From Pycnopodia helianthoides (lineage: Eukaryota > Echinodermata > Asteroidea > Forcipulatida > Asteriidae): 64,000 nt of DNA. The stretch is taken from positions 12,690,078 to 12,754,077 of the forward strand of contig CM063249.1 of the NCBI GenBank assembly GCA_032158295.1, read 5' to 3'. The notes beneath the pieces are model-generated. The model was not told where the DNA came from and did not search any database. It saw only the letters and a list, made by a program, of their open reading frames with translations. A program made the translations under genes and the position numbers. Shown piece by piece: positions 46,435-58,560 of this stretch (positions within the stretch are counted from its first letter, which is position 1; each line of letters begins with the position of its first letter).

Positions 46435-46924
46435 ACAAGGCCAGGATTCAAACCCACATTCTGCAAATTACAAAACTTGAGGCCACTGCCCTAAACCCCC
46501 CGGCCAGGACATCCCACAGTGCACTTTTTTATGTGACGGGCTTGCAGTTAGATGCCACCACTCATGTATCTTCCCATAATGCAATTTGACTCCCAAAATG
46601 GCAGACCAATGGGCAGACAGTAGCCACATGTGGCGTCAGTGCGAGGGGTCATTGCAAACAATATAGAGTTGAAGAAGTGTTTTCTTGTAATGAAACTGCA
46701 GCTTCTCTACCAGTAGAGGATTCCTTGATCCCACCGTTGTGATCTCAGTCAGAATTTGTATTTGTTTTTTTCAGTTGATTCAGTTGTTTACATTTTACAC
46801 TGTGACTTTTGTATTGCCAAATGAAACGGTACCGTATTTGTGGTCATTTTGTGGCAACGGGGCATCCAGATCTGTATACCCATAACAAAGTTTGTTATTG
46901 AAACTTTGCACGGTGGAATGCAAT

Positions 46925-47015
46925 CTAGTAAGGTTTGCATTAACACCATGCAGATGGAAATAATCTCTTGATGAGTTGTGGGGGTTTGAACAGAACCGGA
47001 GGTGTAACAACTCTA
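46925..47015. mobile_element. one arm of the 22148 foldback family
   Basis: CTAGTAAGGTTTGCATTAAC, then GATGAGTTGTGG and GGTGTAACAACTCTAG. The opposite arm is lost. Confidence 0.55.
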
Positions 47016-47129
47016 GTCAGTTATTCAACTAAATGGCTGAATAACATAAAAGAAATGCAAAACAAATACACCCGCCAAAAGTGTGTTTAACAATAGGCAT
47101 TTATTAGGCGCCTTTAAACATTGTATCAA

Positions 47130-47330
47130 AGCACCTTACACCATCACTACCTGTGTTCGTTTGGCCTTAAGCATTCCTGAAACCGTCTCAACTCCTTTGG
47201 AGTATGCAGCGACAGTCTCTACCCTCGCAGGTACCCGTTTACTCCTGGGTGATGAGAAGCAATCATAAGCGTCTTGCTCAAGGACACCAAGCGTAATGAC
47301 CGGGATTCGAACCCACACTCTACTGACTCA
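47130..47330 (-). mobile_element. SINE family C, reverse
   Basis: Contains CGTCTTGCTCAAGGACACCA and the reversed B box GGGATTCGAACCC (47304-47316). Confidence 0.6.
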
Positions 47331-47340
47331 GCCGTGTGTG

Positions 47341-47440
47341 TTTTTCTGTCGCACAAGACAGGCAGGCAGACATCCTTTTAGATTCGCCGTGTGTGTTTTC
47401 TGTCACACAAGACAGGCAGGCAGACAGACATCCTTTTAGA
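47341..47440 (+). repeat. tandem duplicate of about 60 bp
   Basis: GCCGTGTGTGTTTTTCTGTC..CAGGCAGACATCC occurs twice, followed each time by TTTTAGATTCG. Confidence 0.8.
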
Positions 47441-48039
47441 TTCGGCAACAAGAGAAATTTATGTAACACTAAAATAACATCGACTTCAAGGATAAGGTTT
47501 TGGGGAAATGGGGGGAGGGATTAGAATGAGTTTTGTCCTAGATTGTAGGTTCAGTACATGGCTCTCCTTTTAAGAGGCTTAGTACTTCCAATTAGAATGA
47601 GAATTATATTAACTGTAAATTTACTACCGTTGAATTGTTTTTTATTAACCAACGTGACAGTTGTGTTCACTTGTTAGAATGTTTAAATTGCGACAAAGTA
47701 TATATTTTGTGTGGTAACAAGATAACAGTTAGCATTGATCAGCCATGTGAACTTGTACTGATCTTTATTTTATTTTGTATTATTATTATTTGTTTTAATT
47801 TTTTTTTTTGCAATGTATTAGTTCATTAACGATTTACCATCAGGTCCTACACAAAAACCAAATCAACATTTTTCAATATAAAGTTCAATGTTATCAAGGG
47901 ACCTTAAGAGCAGTATTTCGTCCTGTCCAGATTTTTATGTTTGACAGTAATAAATATTAATAGTTATCTGCCAAAAAAGGTATCTGCCAAATGTGAGGCT
48001 CATGACAGATCAACATCATGACCCTGGTCATTGTGCCAT

Positions 48040-48300
48040 TTATTGCATTCCTTTAACCATCTCAGCTCCCTGGGGAGTGTAAAACCCGTGCTGCCAAATA
48101 TGTTTGTAGCGTATCAAGCTAATCACGAGAACCATCTCTGCCCTCACAGATACCAGTTTACTCCTGGGCGAAGAGAAGCAATTACAGTCAAGTGTCCTGC
48201 TCAAGGACACAAGTGTCATGACCGGGATTCGAACCCGACACCCCCTATGACTTGCCACCAGAATTTGAGTCCGGTGCAGAACACCGATCGGCCATGGCAG
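48040..48300 (-). mobile_element. SINE family C, reverse
   Basis: Shows GGCGAAGAGAAGCAATTACA, GTCCTGCTCAAGGACACAAG and the reversed B box GGGATTCGAACCCG. Confidence 0.65.
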
Positions 48301-49700
48301 GCTATGATGGCGGCGTTGGTTGAAGAGTGTGGGTGTACAATTGAGATGTACTTCTCTTTCAATAGTATTTTTGAAAACACAGAGCAAGACTGCCTTTCGT
48401 CTCTGTGACCATAACTCTCCATATTTACAACGTTTGTCTCGATCACAATATCACGGGTACTGTGGTCATAACTTGATTAAAACTGCCAAAAAATTAGTTT
48501 TGCTTTGATTACATAGCTGTACTAATTGCCTTAATTATTGCGGTGAATTTAAGACAAGGGGTTCAGACAACTCTTGCATCTTGGCTTGACTCTAGTTACA
48601 TTTAATATTCTCTCTCTTGTAATTCTTATTTGTTTTTGTGCGTTTTTTTTTCCCCTTCACATTGGACATGGAAATACTATTGCTACTTGAAAACTAACAG
48701 GCTGCGCTTTTCTGTCTATGCATAAATTAAACACATTCCGTCTGTAAACAATTTTTAATTAATGTGAAGATGAAGTAGTGATTGGATGCCCTTTGATTTT
48801 AATAAAAAAACAGTCAACTTTTAATGTAACAATCTTATCGAACCAGTTTTGTCAAGCCAATTTCAGGGCTTGGCTTAACAAGAAGAGTTTCTCAGTATTT
48901 TGACAGTTGGTATATTTTTGTAAACAAGTCATCTACACGCGTCTTTGTGCCACATTTACTTTGATACCAATGCAGTTTCTTCGTCTTGTTTGCCAATTCC
49001 AGCTGATGCAAACTACACTCTTCTGTAACAGCGCCCTCTTGGGGTATGATCTAAAGAATCTTTTTGGGGGAGTGTAGTTGTGATGTAGTGTCACTGCATA
49101 CATGTATGTAGTTTACAATCATAGCCGGACAGTCAATAACACAAGCCTCCTGGCCTTTGATAAATTTTCTTGTTGTGTTTCGTAGACTTTGAACTCTTCC
49201 TTTAATTATAGTAACCATAACATAGCTCGCTCGTTTGTCACTAATCGTGTCTGCTCTAAATGACACACACACAAAATAATCTTATTTGCAAATATACTTT
49301 ACAAAATAGATTTTGTGTATTTTGGCCATGGAGGCGATTGATTGCAGTTTTTTACTCTGTTGCGCATTGTGCATAAGAGCATGCGTTATAACGCTTAATT
49401 ACTTTCGTCCATATCGGGCACCATGGTAGATTTTTTAAGGGGTTTACTTCTTTAAAGGAGCATTAATAAGAAGTAGTTTGTGGTTTACTATGTGAAAGAG
49501 CACAAGCAAAATGCAAAAACTCCGTTATGCAGATTGGTTGCGCGGGTAGAAAAGATTATATCAGTATCTCTCCCTGTTATAAAATAATGATTGTTGTTAT
49601 TCATAGTTTTGACTCCAATTCACCTGACGCCATCACCCAGGATACATCTTGGTTGTGCAATTCAGGGATTCAGATTCCCCAATCCATTATAACTGTGCAG
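48301..49700. other. intergenic, nothing recognised
   Basis: AT-rich sequence without a supported ORF, RNA gene or known repeat. Confidence 0.5.
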
Positions 49701-49712
49701 TGTGCATTTTAA

Positions 49713-50104
49713 AGGAACATTACAGAATTGTTTTTTTGCTAACAAAACAGTTGCTGGCAGTGTAAGCACTTTATGTAATCCACCATATACATAAACTGAC
49801 AAACCTGTAGAAGTTTGTGAGATCGATCGGCCATCTGGGTCACGAGAAAATAGTGAAAAACCGATTACACATTTGCATGAAATCATATAGATTCAACAAA
49901 ATGAATAAAACGCTCACTGAGCGATAAACTCCAATCGGAAAATTAGTTTATTCATTTCTCATCAAAATATGGCATTTCAGACGGAAATATTTCAAGGGAT
50001 GTTTTCTACTATCATCATCATTAGACCGTGTAAGTTTTATGTAAATCTGTGATCAAAAAGTATATTTTACAAGTTTTTCTCCTAACCAATTCTGTAATGT
50101 TCCT
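49713..50104. mobile_element. TTAA-flanked MITE, copy 1
   Basis: Starts AGGAACATTACAGAATTG after TTAA and ends CCAATTCTGTAATGTTCCT before TTAA (50105-50108). A second copy is at 53017-53385. Confidence 0.9.
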
Positions 50105-50897
50105 TTAAGGGTGACAGACACTCAGTTTACACATGCACCACATCTTTTAATGCAATTTAAACTCCCAAAATGGCAGACAGGAGCCATGTCTACTGCCATC
50201 AGTGCAAGGGGTCAATAGCTCAACTCTTGTTGTTTAGACTGGATGTGTTTTCAGTCTCCATAATCCAGAGTAGTCTTCCAAAGCTGAAAATGTGTTATTG
50301 TCAGTTTTTTTTTTCTTGAACAATCTGAAGTCGATTACATTGCAGAAACCGACCTCTTCCAAGTTCCTTGTAATATTAATTTTTTTAATTATTAACAACA
50401 ACTCCGAGTGCTTTTGAGTACCAATGACAGTGTGTGTTAAATCTCGGCATTGAAGCTTAAAAACCTCAACTGAAATCTTTTAGTTGAGGATGCCACTGAA
50501 TTTCAAAAACATGTTTACCGGTAAGCACGTGTTGTTGTTTAAATGTAAGCATTTGTGACTAAGCAAAAGTGTGTTTCATAAAATGTTCAAGAAGTATTTT
50601 ATGTAGTGTGTGTGCACATTCACAATGGATTTGCATTGTTGTGTCACTTGTCTACTTACAGGAAACGCTGGCAAGTTAGCGTGCTGTATAATTGCCTCTT
50701 GTTTTGTTTATAATTATTGTAAGCAGTGGTTAAGAGAAAGAAATTTCTGCTTATGGGCGCTCCATAAGCAGTCCGCATCTGTTTACATTTATTATGACAT
50801 CGGCTCCGCATGGAGCTTTCACTCCCGCTTAGTCTTGGTGCAAGACGTTCTTAGTAGATTTTTGCTGCCCGGGTGGTTATCACTTTATGGCGATTCA

Positions 50898-50956
50898 GGG
50901 GTCGATTTCACAAAGCACTGCGATAAAGTTAAGAAGAGCTTCGTGAAATCGACCCC
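50898..50956. mobile_element. 59-bp minimal foldback (family C-like ends)
   Basis: GGGGTCGATTTCACAAAGC and GCTTCGTGAAATCGACCCC are inverted around about 21 bases. Probably a deletion derivative of family C. Confidence 0.7.
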
Positions 50957-51052
50957 ACAGGTCTCTCATGATTCACCGAGAGAGAGCGTTCTGTCCACCA
51001 TGCGGCTGTTTCTGATCAATGAACCTTTGCCCGCTACTGGTGATTCACTGTG

Positions 51053-51214
51053 TATAGTTTGCAATATATACAGTGTACAGTAACCAATTGGGCAGCAAAC
51101 CGCACTGAGGCCGTCTTGTACCAAGACTTACTGTATAGTGTGCAATATATACAGTGTACAGTAACCAATTGGGCAGCAAACCGCACTGACACCGTCTTGT
51201 ACCAAGACTTACTC
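51053..51214 (+). repeat. tandem duplication, 81-bp unit
   Basis: Two nearly identical units with GCAATATATACAGTGTACAG at 51061 and 51142, then ATTGGGCAGCAAACCGCACT and CCGTCTTGTACCAAGACTTA. Confidence 0.9.
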
Positions 51215-51262
51215 CCACACAGTTTGCTGTTGAATTCTTAGTGACCCTCTTGTGGCTCAAAT

Positions 51263-51660
51263 TACTGAAGCCAAAAGAGTACAATGGGCAAATGGTAATT
51301 GTGAAAGCTTGTCATGCAGATAGTTGTAGAGCAGGTAAAAATAAAGTAACGTAATGCACTAGATAGACCGATCCATTACGCTCTGCCCCTTAATGTAAAA
51401 ACCAATCACGACTGCGAACACACCCCCAAAAGTCTCGAGAAAACTTACCATAAAAAATGGTTCAATCTACTGAAGCCAAAGAGTGCAACGTGGGCATATG
51501 ATTAATGCGGAGCTTGTCATTATGCAGATCGTTCTAGAGCAGGTAGAAGTAAATCAATTGAATGCACTAAATAGACTGATACATAAAGCTCCGCCCCTTT
51601 ATGCACAAACCTATCATGGCTGCAAACACGCCCCCAAAAGCCCAACAAAACTCTGACATG
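51263..51660 (+). repeat. diverged tandem duplication, about 200-bp unit
   Basis: Both copies have ACTGAAGCCAAA(A)GAGT, AGCTTGTCAT, AGAGCAGGTA, GCTC(T/C)GCCCC and ACACCCCCAAAAG-like or ACGCCCCCAAAAG in the same order. Confidence 0.75.
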
Positions 51661-53012
51661 TTGAAATCCCTTTACTAACTTTCAACCGTTTGGAATGTTG
51701 CGTCTCGTATTTTGTCCACGTGTGGTGCCGCGGTACAGAGCAAGACACACGTGTCGAACTCGCTACCCACGTGTGGGCGTCGTCGATAGACAGTTGCCGT
51801 GGTGGGCGGGTCTTAATGGATTGGTCTGCTGTTCAGGAAAAGTGCAACTTAAAGGGATCGCGGGGCATTTTTGAAGAGAGTGTCCATTCATTCTCATCCT
51901 TTCGAGAAAGTGACAATAGTGTGGGATTCAAAGGGGAAAAAAAAGCCTCTTTTTGTTCGTTGTGGTATTACTTTACCTGTCGTATACAGTAGCAGCCACA
52001 ATCGGCTTGGACCAAAAAGCCTATTCATGATTTGACCTACTTTCACTTGCCCATAAAGGTCAAAGTAAAGGGCATGTCCTGGAGTGACATTTCCCCAATG
52101 TTTCCACTGTGTACACACAATGTGTTATTTCTTATTATAGAAAAATAAAATGATTATTTTGACTGGAGATATTTGGCAAAACAAATCAACAATATTAGTC
52201 ATGCCTGTGTAATGGTCATATGCAGAAATGATAGGTCTCTGAGGGTTTGAAATCATTAGCATATTCAGGTTTTGTTTTTTGCTTTGTTTTTGTTTTTTAG
52301 GGGAGGGGTCCCTTTTCAAATAGGTAAGCATTTTGCATGGCGTTACTTTATCATGTAGACGTACTTGATTTAGATTCAAATGATTTAACATTATTCTTGA
52401 CGAACGCACAAATGTTTACTAATGATGTCTAAGTTAAAGGTCTTTAGTACCAATTTGATTCAATGGTTGAAGTGGAGGATAGAAACAAATATTCAGAAAC
52501 AAATATTACTGGAAGACTGAATGGAAAGATTTAATTTTATGTACAGTATTATTAATTTTTAGAATTTCATTGAAATTTAAAAGGAGATATAATGTTGATT
52601 TTTTGTTTTATGTGTTTATTGAATCTGAACCAGGTTGAACTGGTTTTCAACAAAATATTTGTAATACTTTTAACAAGTTAGCTGTTGAGGTTCTGAATTA
52701 TTAGACAAATTTATTGTTTTGGAAGAGAGAATTTAGAGTCTAGAATTTATTAACAGATCGTTTGCTAGAATACATGTTTTTTATGTAGAATGTCATGACA
52801 TATTTGATTGCTTGAATTGTCTAGAGACATGTGGAAGATCTTGTCAAGGAGCAGTTTCTATGGGCTTATAAAAAGCTTTTGTCATATTTTGGAGCTCTTG
52901 GTCAATAAAGTTGAATGTTCAATATTGGTCTTGAAAGTAATTGTTTGGCAAAAAGAAACAATAACTTTCTAAGTAAAACATTGATATGTGGATTTTGATT
53001 CATGTATTCAAA
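51661..53012. other. intergenic, nothing recognised
   Basis: AT-rich except near 51690-51830. No gene or repeat family recognised. Confidence 0.5.
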
Positions 53013-53016
53013 TTAA

Positions 53017-53385
53017 AGGAACATTACAGAATTGTTTTTTTCTAACAAAACAGTTGCTGGCAGTGTAAGCACTTTATATAATCCACCATATACATAAACT
53101 GACAAACCTGTAGAAGTTTGAGATCGATCGGCCATCTGGGTCACAAGAAAATAGTGCAAAACCGATTACAAATTTGCATGTGTTATACAATGCATGAATA
53201 AAACGCTCACTGAGCGATAAACTCCAATCGAAATTAGTTTGATTTTATTTCTCATCAAATATGGCATTTCAGCCAGAAATATTTCTAGGGATGTTTTCTA
53301 CTATCATCATCATTAGACCGTGTAAGTTTTATGTAAATCTGTGATCAAAAGTATATTTTACAATTACCAATTCTGTAATGTGCCT
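53017..53385. mobile_element. TTAA-flanked MITE, copy 2
   Basis: Same ends and interior as 49713-50104, with TTAA at 53013-53016 and 53386-53389. A few internal deletions. Confidence 0.9.
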
Positions 53386-53439
53386 TTAAGATGCATTTTG
53401 ATCTTGTAGCACTGAGCCAACAAATTACATGTTTCTTGC

Positions 53440-53540
53440 CCAAGAAACAAGTGTTTACAACCAGGATTCGAACCACACTCTAATGACTCGGTCATCTGAA
53501 CTTGAGTTCAAGACAGCTCAGCCAAGGCCCACGACAATGA
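53440..53540 (-). mobile_element. SINE family C head, reverse
   Basis: The reversed B box AGGATTCGAACC and flanking AACAAGTGTTTACAACC mark a diverged tRNA-like head. Confidence 0.45.
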
Positions 53541-53860
53541 TGAGACTTTTACTAGTTCCCATGGCAAACTACTTTCCCTGACCTTCCACACCATGCAAAG
53601 CTTCCAAACTTGCTTCAATAACATTTTACTAATAACTATGTACTTCTGCTTCATCTGAATACGGGAATTAATTTGATCTATCACCACATTCCTACAGGAG
53701 AGTTTATTCTTTTAGTTAAAAAGGTGGCCGGATATTCTCTAGAAAAAAGAAGTCAAAAATTGTTATATAAATGAAGAATATTTTGTAGAAAATGTGAAAC
53801 TATTTTTAGTTTGTATTCATTCAAAGCTTTCCATAGAAATACCTCAGAAAATAATGACCA

Positions 53861-54053
53861 GGGCCCAATTTCATAGAGCTGCTTAAGCAGAAAATATTGC
53901 TTAACAATTGTCTGCTAAGCAGAAAGCAGCATGTTACCAGTCACAAACTGTACATGTGACATGGTGGTTTGGCTGGTAACCTTATTCTGGTAAGCATAAT
54001 TTTGTTGTGCTTAGCTGCTTTTTGTGCTTAAGCAGCTCTATGAAATTGGGCCC
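53861..54053. mobile_element. foldback family A
   Basis: Ends GGGCCCAATTTCATAGAGCT and complement, with the GTGACATGGTGGTTTGGCTG interior variant. Confidence 0.85.
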
Positions 54054-54370
54054 AGTTGGGGACCATTGTCAAAGTTGTCTTGATGTGCAAATGCTACCCT
54101 CAAGGCATGTTTACTTAGGAGCTTTTAAGGCATCCGATTGAGTGAAGTGAGGTCCAAATCGGGTTAAGAAGTACATCTATACACCAATCGGGATACTTTG
54201 GGTGGTATTGTAACCTACTGGTGCCCAGGTGGACCATTTGTACCCTCATGGGGAGAAGAGGATCCAATCAGGTAAATTATATCCCAATTCAGATAGTATT
54301 GTGTCTTGCACTTACTTTGTGACCGCAAGTAGATGCAGGTGCATGGACAGTTCAACAATGCCAGATGCCA

Positions 54371-54541
54371 TGGCCAGATTTCGTAGAGCTGCTTAAGCAC
54401 AAAAAGGAGCTAAGCACAACAAAGTTATGCTTACAAAATACCATTCCGCATGTACCATCTGTGACTGGTATCCTGCTTGTTTTTGCTTAGCAGAAAACTG
54501 TTCAGCAATGTTTTGCTGTTTTGTTCTATGAAATTTGGCCC
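54371..54541. mobile_element. foldback family A, diverged
   Basis: TGGCCAGATTTCGTAGAGCT at the left and TTCTATGAAATTTGGCC at the right. Internal deletion. Confidence 0.65.
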
Positions 54542-54783
54542 ATGTTTCTGCTTTACCAGGAGCGAAAAATCTGCGCTTACGGTCTGCAGAAAGATCCACG
54601 CTTAGGTAAACACACCTGTGACAGGTTAGCAATAATTTTTGCTAGTGCATGTTCATACTTAACGTTTACTAAGCATTCTTTGCTAGTACAGCTAGCTCAA
54701 AATTTGGTGCTGAACCCTTAAGTGGTGAATTGTTACTGTAAGCATAGAATTCCACAGTGAGCACAACCATGAAACTGGGCCCT
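54542..54783. mobile_element. foldback family B, diverged
   Basis: CGCTTACGGTCTGCAGAAAG resembles the family B left arm, and GCACAACCATGAAACTGGGC its right end. It sits directly between two family A copies. Confidence 0.55.
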
Positions 54784-55025
54784 GGGCCCAATTTCATAGA
54801 TCTGCTAAGCACAAAAATTTGCTTAGCATTAAATTTTTCCTTGATAAAAACAGGATTACCAAATTTCTACGATTTTCAGATTTATAAGCTAAACAACAGC
54901 TGAATTGCCCATAACAAGCAATATGCAACAATGGAAATTTGGTTGGTAATCCTGTTTTTATCAAGGAAGAAATTTCATGCTAAGCACAATTTTCGTGCTT
55001 AGCAGCTCTATGAAATTGGGGGCCC
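54784..55025. mobile_element. foldback family A, full-length copy
   Basis: Ends GGGCCCAATTTCATAGATCT and complement. The interior resembles the 20147 copy. Confidence 0.85.
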
Positions 55026-55129
55026 TGGTTGTAAACAAAATATTTGAAAAGAACAACACAAGTTGGATTTTCTATAAGATTAACCATAGAGCAAGGACCA
55101 TGGAAAAACCCAAGGCTCATTTAAACTGA

Positions 55130-55365
55130 TAACTTAATTAATATCAAGTAATTACCCGAAAGGGATACGGGCTGGGTCAATTTGAACTAATTTTGGGTTG
55201 AGCAAAGAAAGCTTGACTGGCAACCCCAAACAAAGATCTTGAAAAAATAGGGAGACTGCCAATGCAGAGCTAGATAGCTCAATCGGTGGAGTGCGGCACG
55301 TTAATCCAGAGGTTCGCAGGTTCATGCCCCGTTCTAGTCAAGTTTTCTTTATTCAACCCCCCAAA
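55130..55365 (+). mobile_element. SINE family A
   Basis: The tRNA-like head is at 55268-55339 (AGCTAGATAGCTCAATCGG and GGTTCATGCCCCG), preceded by AAAATAGGGAGACTGCC and followed by TTTTCTTTATTCAACCCCCC, as in the copy at 18298. Confidence 0.65.
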
Positions 55366-55889
55366 ACTTAATTAATAAATTAACTCTTTTATTCTTTAAA
55401 AGAAATCCTTATTTCTTCAAATTTATTGGAAAAGTTGACCTCCACCATGCAGTCATACATCAAATAATTAAAATGTTATAAGACTACCGTCAGTGTTTTA
55501 AGCAATATGGTCTGGGTTGATTGACATTTTTGTTAAGTCAACCTCGGTGAGTTATTTTTGTCAATGAATTGTTGTGTCCCGCCCCTTCCATGCCAAATCA
55601 CAAGGTACTTGTAATGATGATTGTCATGGATTTGTTAGTATAAAGGCATTGTTCTACTGAAGCCTGTCAGTTTTGGTAGCAATTGTTCCCGCCCTTTTTA
55701 GACTGTATACAACCCAGGCGTAATTGAGAGAAAATAAAATGTGAGTTTTGGTGGATGAAATTGTAAACAATTGACACAGTTTCTTTTTCACTTCTCTGTA
55801 TATCCATAATACAGCACCTTGTAAACCATTACATTGTGCTATGTAAAGGAATAGGTCTCAAACGTCAAAAAGTAGCTCCACATATATAC

Positions 55890-55995
55890 CTTGCAGGAAA
55901 ATACTGACTGTTGAAGCGCCTTGAGCGTCACTGAGTGACGGATATGAGCGCTATATAAGCAGCCACTATTACTATTATTATTATCATTATTATTA
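55890..55995 (+). mobile_element. retroelement 3' tail fragment
   Basis: GAGCGCTATATAAGCAGCCA followed by a TTATTATTATT tract resembles the 3' ends of SINE/LINE copies here. Confidence 0.4.
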
Positions 55996-56472
55996 ATTGT
56001 TGAATAGAAATTGAACCAGTTTGTACATTTTTTTTCTTCTTCTGAACATAAGATTTTCTTGTCTCTATAATGTAGAACCAAAAATACTAGGTACCAATTC
56101 ATGTGGGTCTTATGCATGTAGTATCTTATGCGGGCGCAGCCCTTGTAGGGTGTAATGGAGTGTAATGGAGACTGACGTCCTACCAGGGATAGTGTGAATA
56201 GAAATATTTGTATACATACAGACACTTTGTAATCTTCAGAATGAAATTACATGATGTACCTTGGCTGTTTATTTCTGAGCCAGCGTCGCAAAAGTTCGGG
56301 TATGTTCAGGGCGCGATAGAACGTTCCCATAGGCAGGCGCTGGCAACCCAGTTGACCGCCAGAACGTTCTGCTGGACCGCAATTGTGCCGAACGTTAGCA
56401 TTATTGACAGTCCACTACGGAACCGGTTCCTACTGTACAGACTGGTCCATGAACACCCTCTGGAGTACTTAA

Positions 56473-56799
56473 AGGCCCTGTACACTATTGGTAAGATCGA
56501 AAAACACAATGTTCACAGATTCACACATAACTTACATGACTTAAAGTAAGTAATGGTAGAAAGGGTTCCTTGAAATATTTCTGCCTAAAATGCTATCGTT
56601 TCTGAGAAACGAGTAAAACAATAGTAATGTGCGCGCGATAATTTGAAAAAACAGAAAACAGATCTCATTTCACTATTTTCTCGTGACCTCGATGACCAAT
56701 TGAGCTCAAACTTTCACAGGTTTGTTTGTTCATGCATATGTTTAATCACACAAAATGTGAACACTGATTTTGAGCTGTTACCAAAAGTGTACAATACCT
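56473..56799. mobile_element. TTAA-flanked MITE in copy A only
   Basis: Same family as 38914-39419. TTAA at 56469-56472 and 56800-56803. Copy B has a single TTAA at 59655-59658, the empty site. Confidence 0.93.
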
Positions 56800-57681
56800 T
56801 TAACCGATCCAATAGACCCTTCACTTGAAATATGTTAATTGAACATCGCGCGTGCGCACTCTCCCTACTGGCTGGCAAAATGAGTGAACATCGCGCCTTT
56901 TCATATGGGACTGATGGTGGCGTGACAGACGCGCGTTTGTGCGTCTGCCTAGTGCACAACTCTACGGCGTTTGCCAACCATCAATGTCTGTACCGTGCGG
57001 GAATGTAATTAATTTCATGGGAAAGGTCCATTAGAACAGTCCTACTGTTCAGACCTTTGCCACGCCCCCTATCATACAGCCACACTATTCTTCCCTGTCC
57101 ACTTCAGATGACAAACAGTTTTATGCAACGTAGTGATTCCAACCATGTACATATTGTATGACATTTTGTGGATAATTAATCCATTAACGCTGCAATTCTC
57201 CGACCCTTTCCAAATGGTGAAGCAGTAGAATACGTGGCTTCAAAATTTATACTGCAACCAAGGCCAAAGGCCAGTGATTTAAGTGTCGGGCCAGTAAACT
57301 TAGTCCGGCAGTCTTGTATTTTTGAATGATAATACTTCACAGTGGATAGCTGTAATTAAAAATTATGTTCAAATATTAACTTTTGAGTCTGATAAATATC
57401 TTTCAACTCTAGTGAAGTATTACCCATATGACAAAAAAAGATATGCTTGTTCAATTAAAAAACAATTTAAATGTGAAACTCTTTTACATGCAGGTTCATG
57501 TTATGTAACAAATTTTCTAGTCCCAGTAAAATATATTCTAAGCTACAAACCCCGCAGGGCTTTGTGGATTTATTCCCCAAATACGAGCCCTGAAACATAA
57601 CATCAATTGCAAGATATTTTCAACACAATGTTTTTAGTAGTGTGTGATACTCTCCAGGATTTCTGTGCCCTAAAGGGTTCT

Positions 57682-57930
57682 GGGCCCATTTCAGGCTCTG
57701 CTTACCGTAAGCAAAGAATCGGCGCTTGCGGAAGCAGGGAATTCCGCGCTTACGTCAAGCGTATTTCACGGGTTAGCGGGAATTTTCGGCTTGTGCGCGT
57801 GCGTACTCCACGTTACTAGGCATTCTACGCTTACACAACTAGTGCAGAAATTCGGCGCTTGAACAGTAAGCGGAGAATGGTCACCTCAAGCGCAGAATTC
57901 GGCGGTAAGCAGAGCCGTGAAATTGGGCCC
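57682..57930. mobile_element. foldback family B (copy A)
   Basis: GGGCCCATTTCAGGCTCTGC and GCAGAGCCGTGAAATTGGGC ends. Confidence 0.85.
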
Positions 57931-58319
57931 TGATTGTTTGTACTGCATTTCATTTTGCATTTCCATTGGGGGAGGGGGGATGTGTTGAAGCAAGTTTGCC
58001 AACTTGCAGGCTACCAATGTTCGATAAACAAATTCTATAAAAATCAATCAGAGTCAATGAAAAAGCGGATATCCGCTTTTTTAATCTGAGATTTGACAGG
58101 CCTGAGGAAGAGTAGCGTACCCAGCACGGAACCCTGCTGTATTCAATGTCACAGTCAACAACTCTTTTTCTTTGCAAATTAGTGTGCTTAAAGTTTAAAA
58201 TGTATTTTTGGTTGGACAATCATTACATTTGGTCCACAAAATGACAGAATTTGAGTCTGGATGCCCTTGTTCTACGTGATTCAGAGCTTCATTGCCAAGT
58301 GAGGCTTAAAATACCAACT

Positions 58320-58560
58320 GATAAACAGTTGTGGTGCTTATATAGCACTTTCCATCGTATCAACAATCTCAAAGCGCTTTACAATATTATTCCCCCGTTC
58401 ATCAGGCCATGGGACCACGCGGCAGCCGATTATCAGCGCTCATCGATCCTCGACCCTCACAGGTACCCATTTATACCCCTGGGTGAAGAGAAGCAATTAT
58501 AGCAAAGTGTCTTGCTCAAGAACACAAGCGTCATGGCTGGGACTCGAACCCACACCCCAA
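58320..58560 (-). mobile_element. SINE family C, reverse (copy A)
   Basis: AGCGCTTTACAATATTATTC, GGTGAAGAGAAGCAATTATA and the reversed B box GGGACTCGAACCC. Confidence 0.65.

Larger units (their letters stand above)
45772..47960 (+). other. SLC25A1 3' flank or 3' UTR
   Basis: No close AATAAA follows the stop codon. The first good hexamer is near 47949. A long 3' UTR containing repeats is possible, but an atypical nearer signal cannot be excluded. Confidence 0.35.

Noticed and set aside
50610..51083. 157-codon ORF
   Set aside because: Runs through the 59-bp foldback and part of the 81-bp repeat and shows no recognisable domain. Likely chance.
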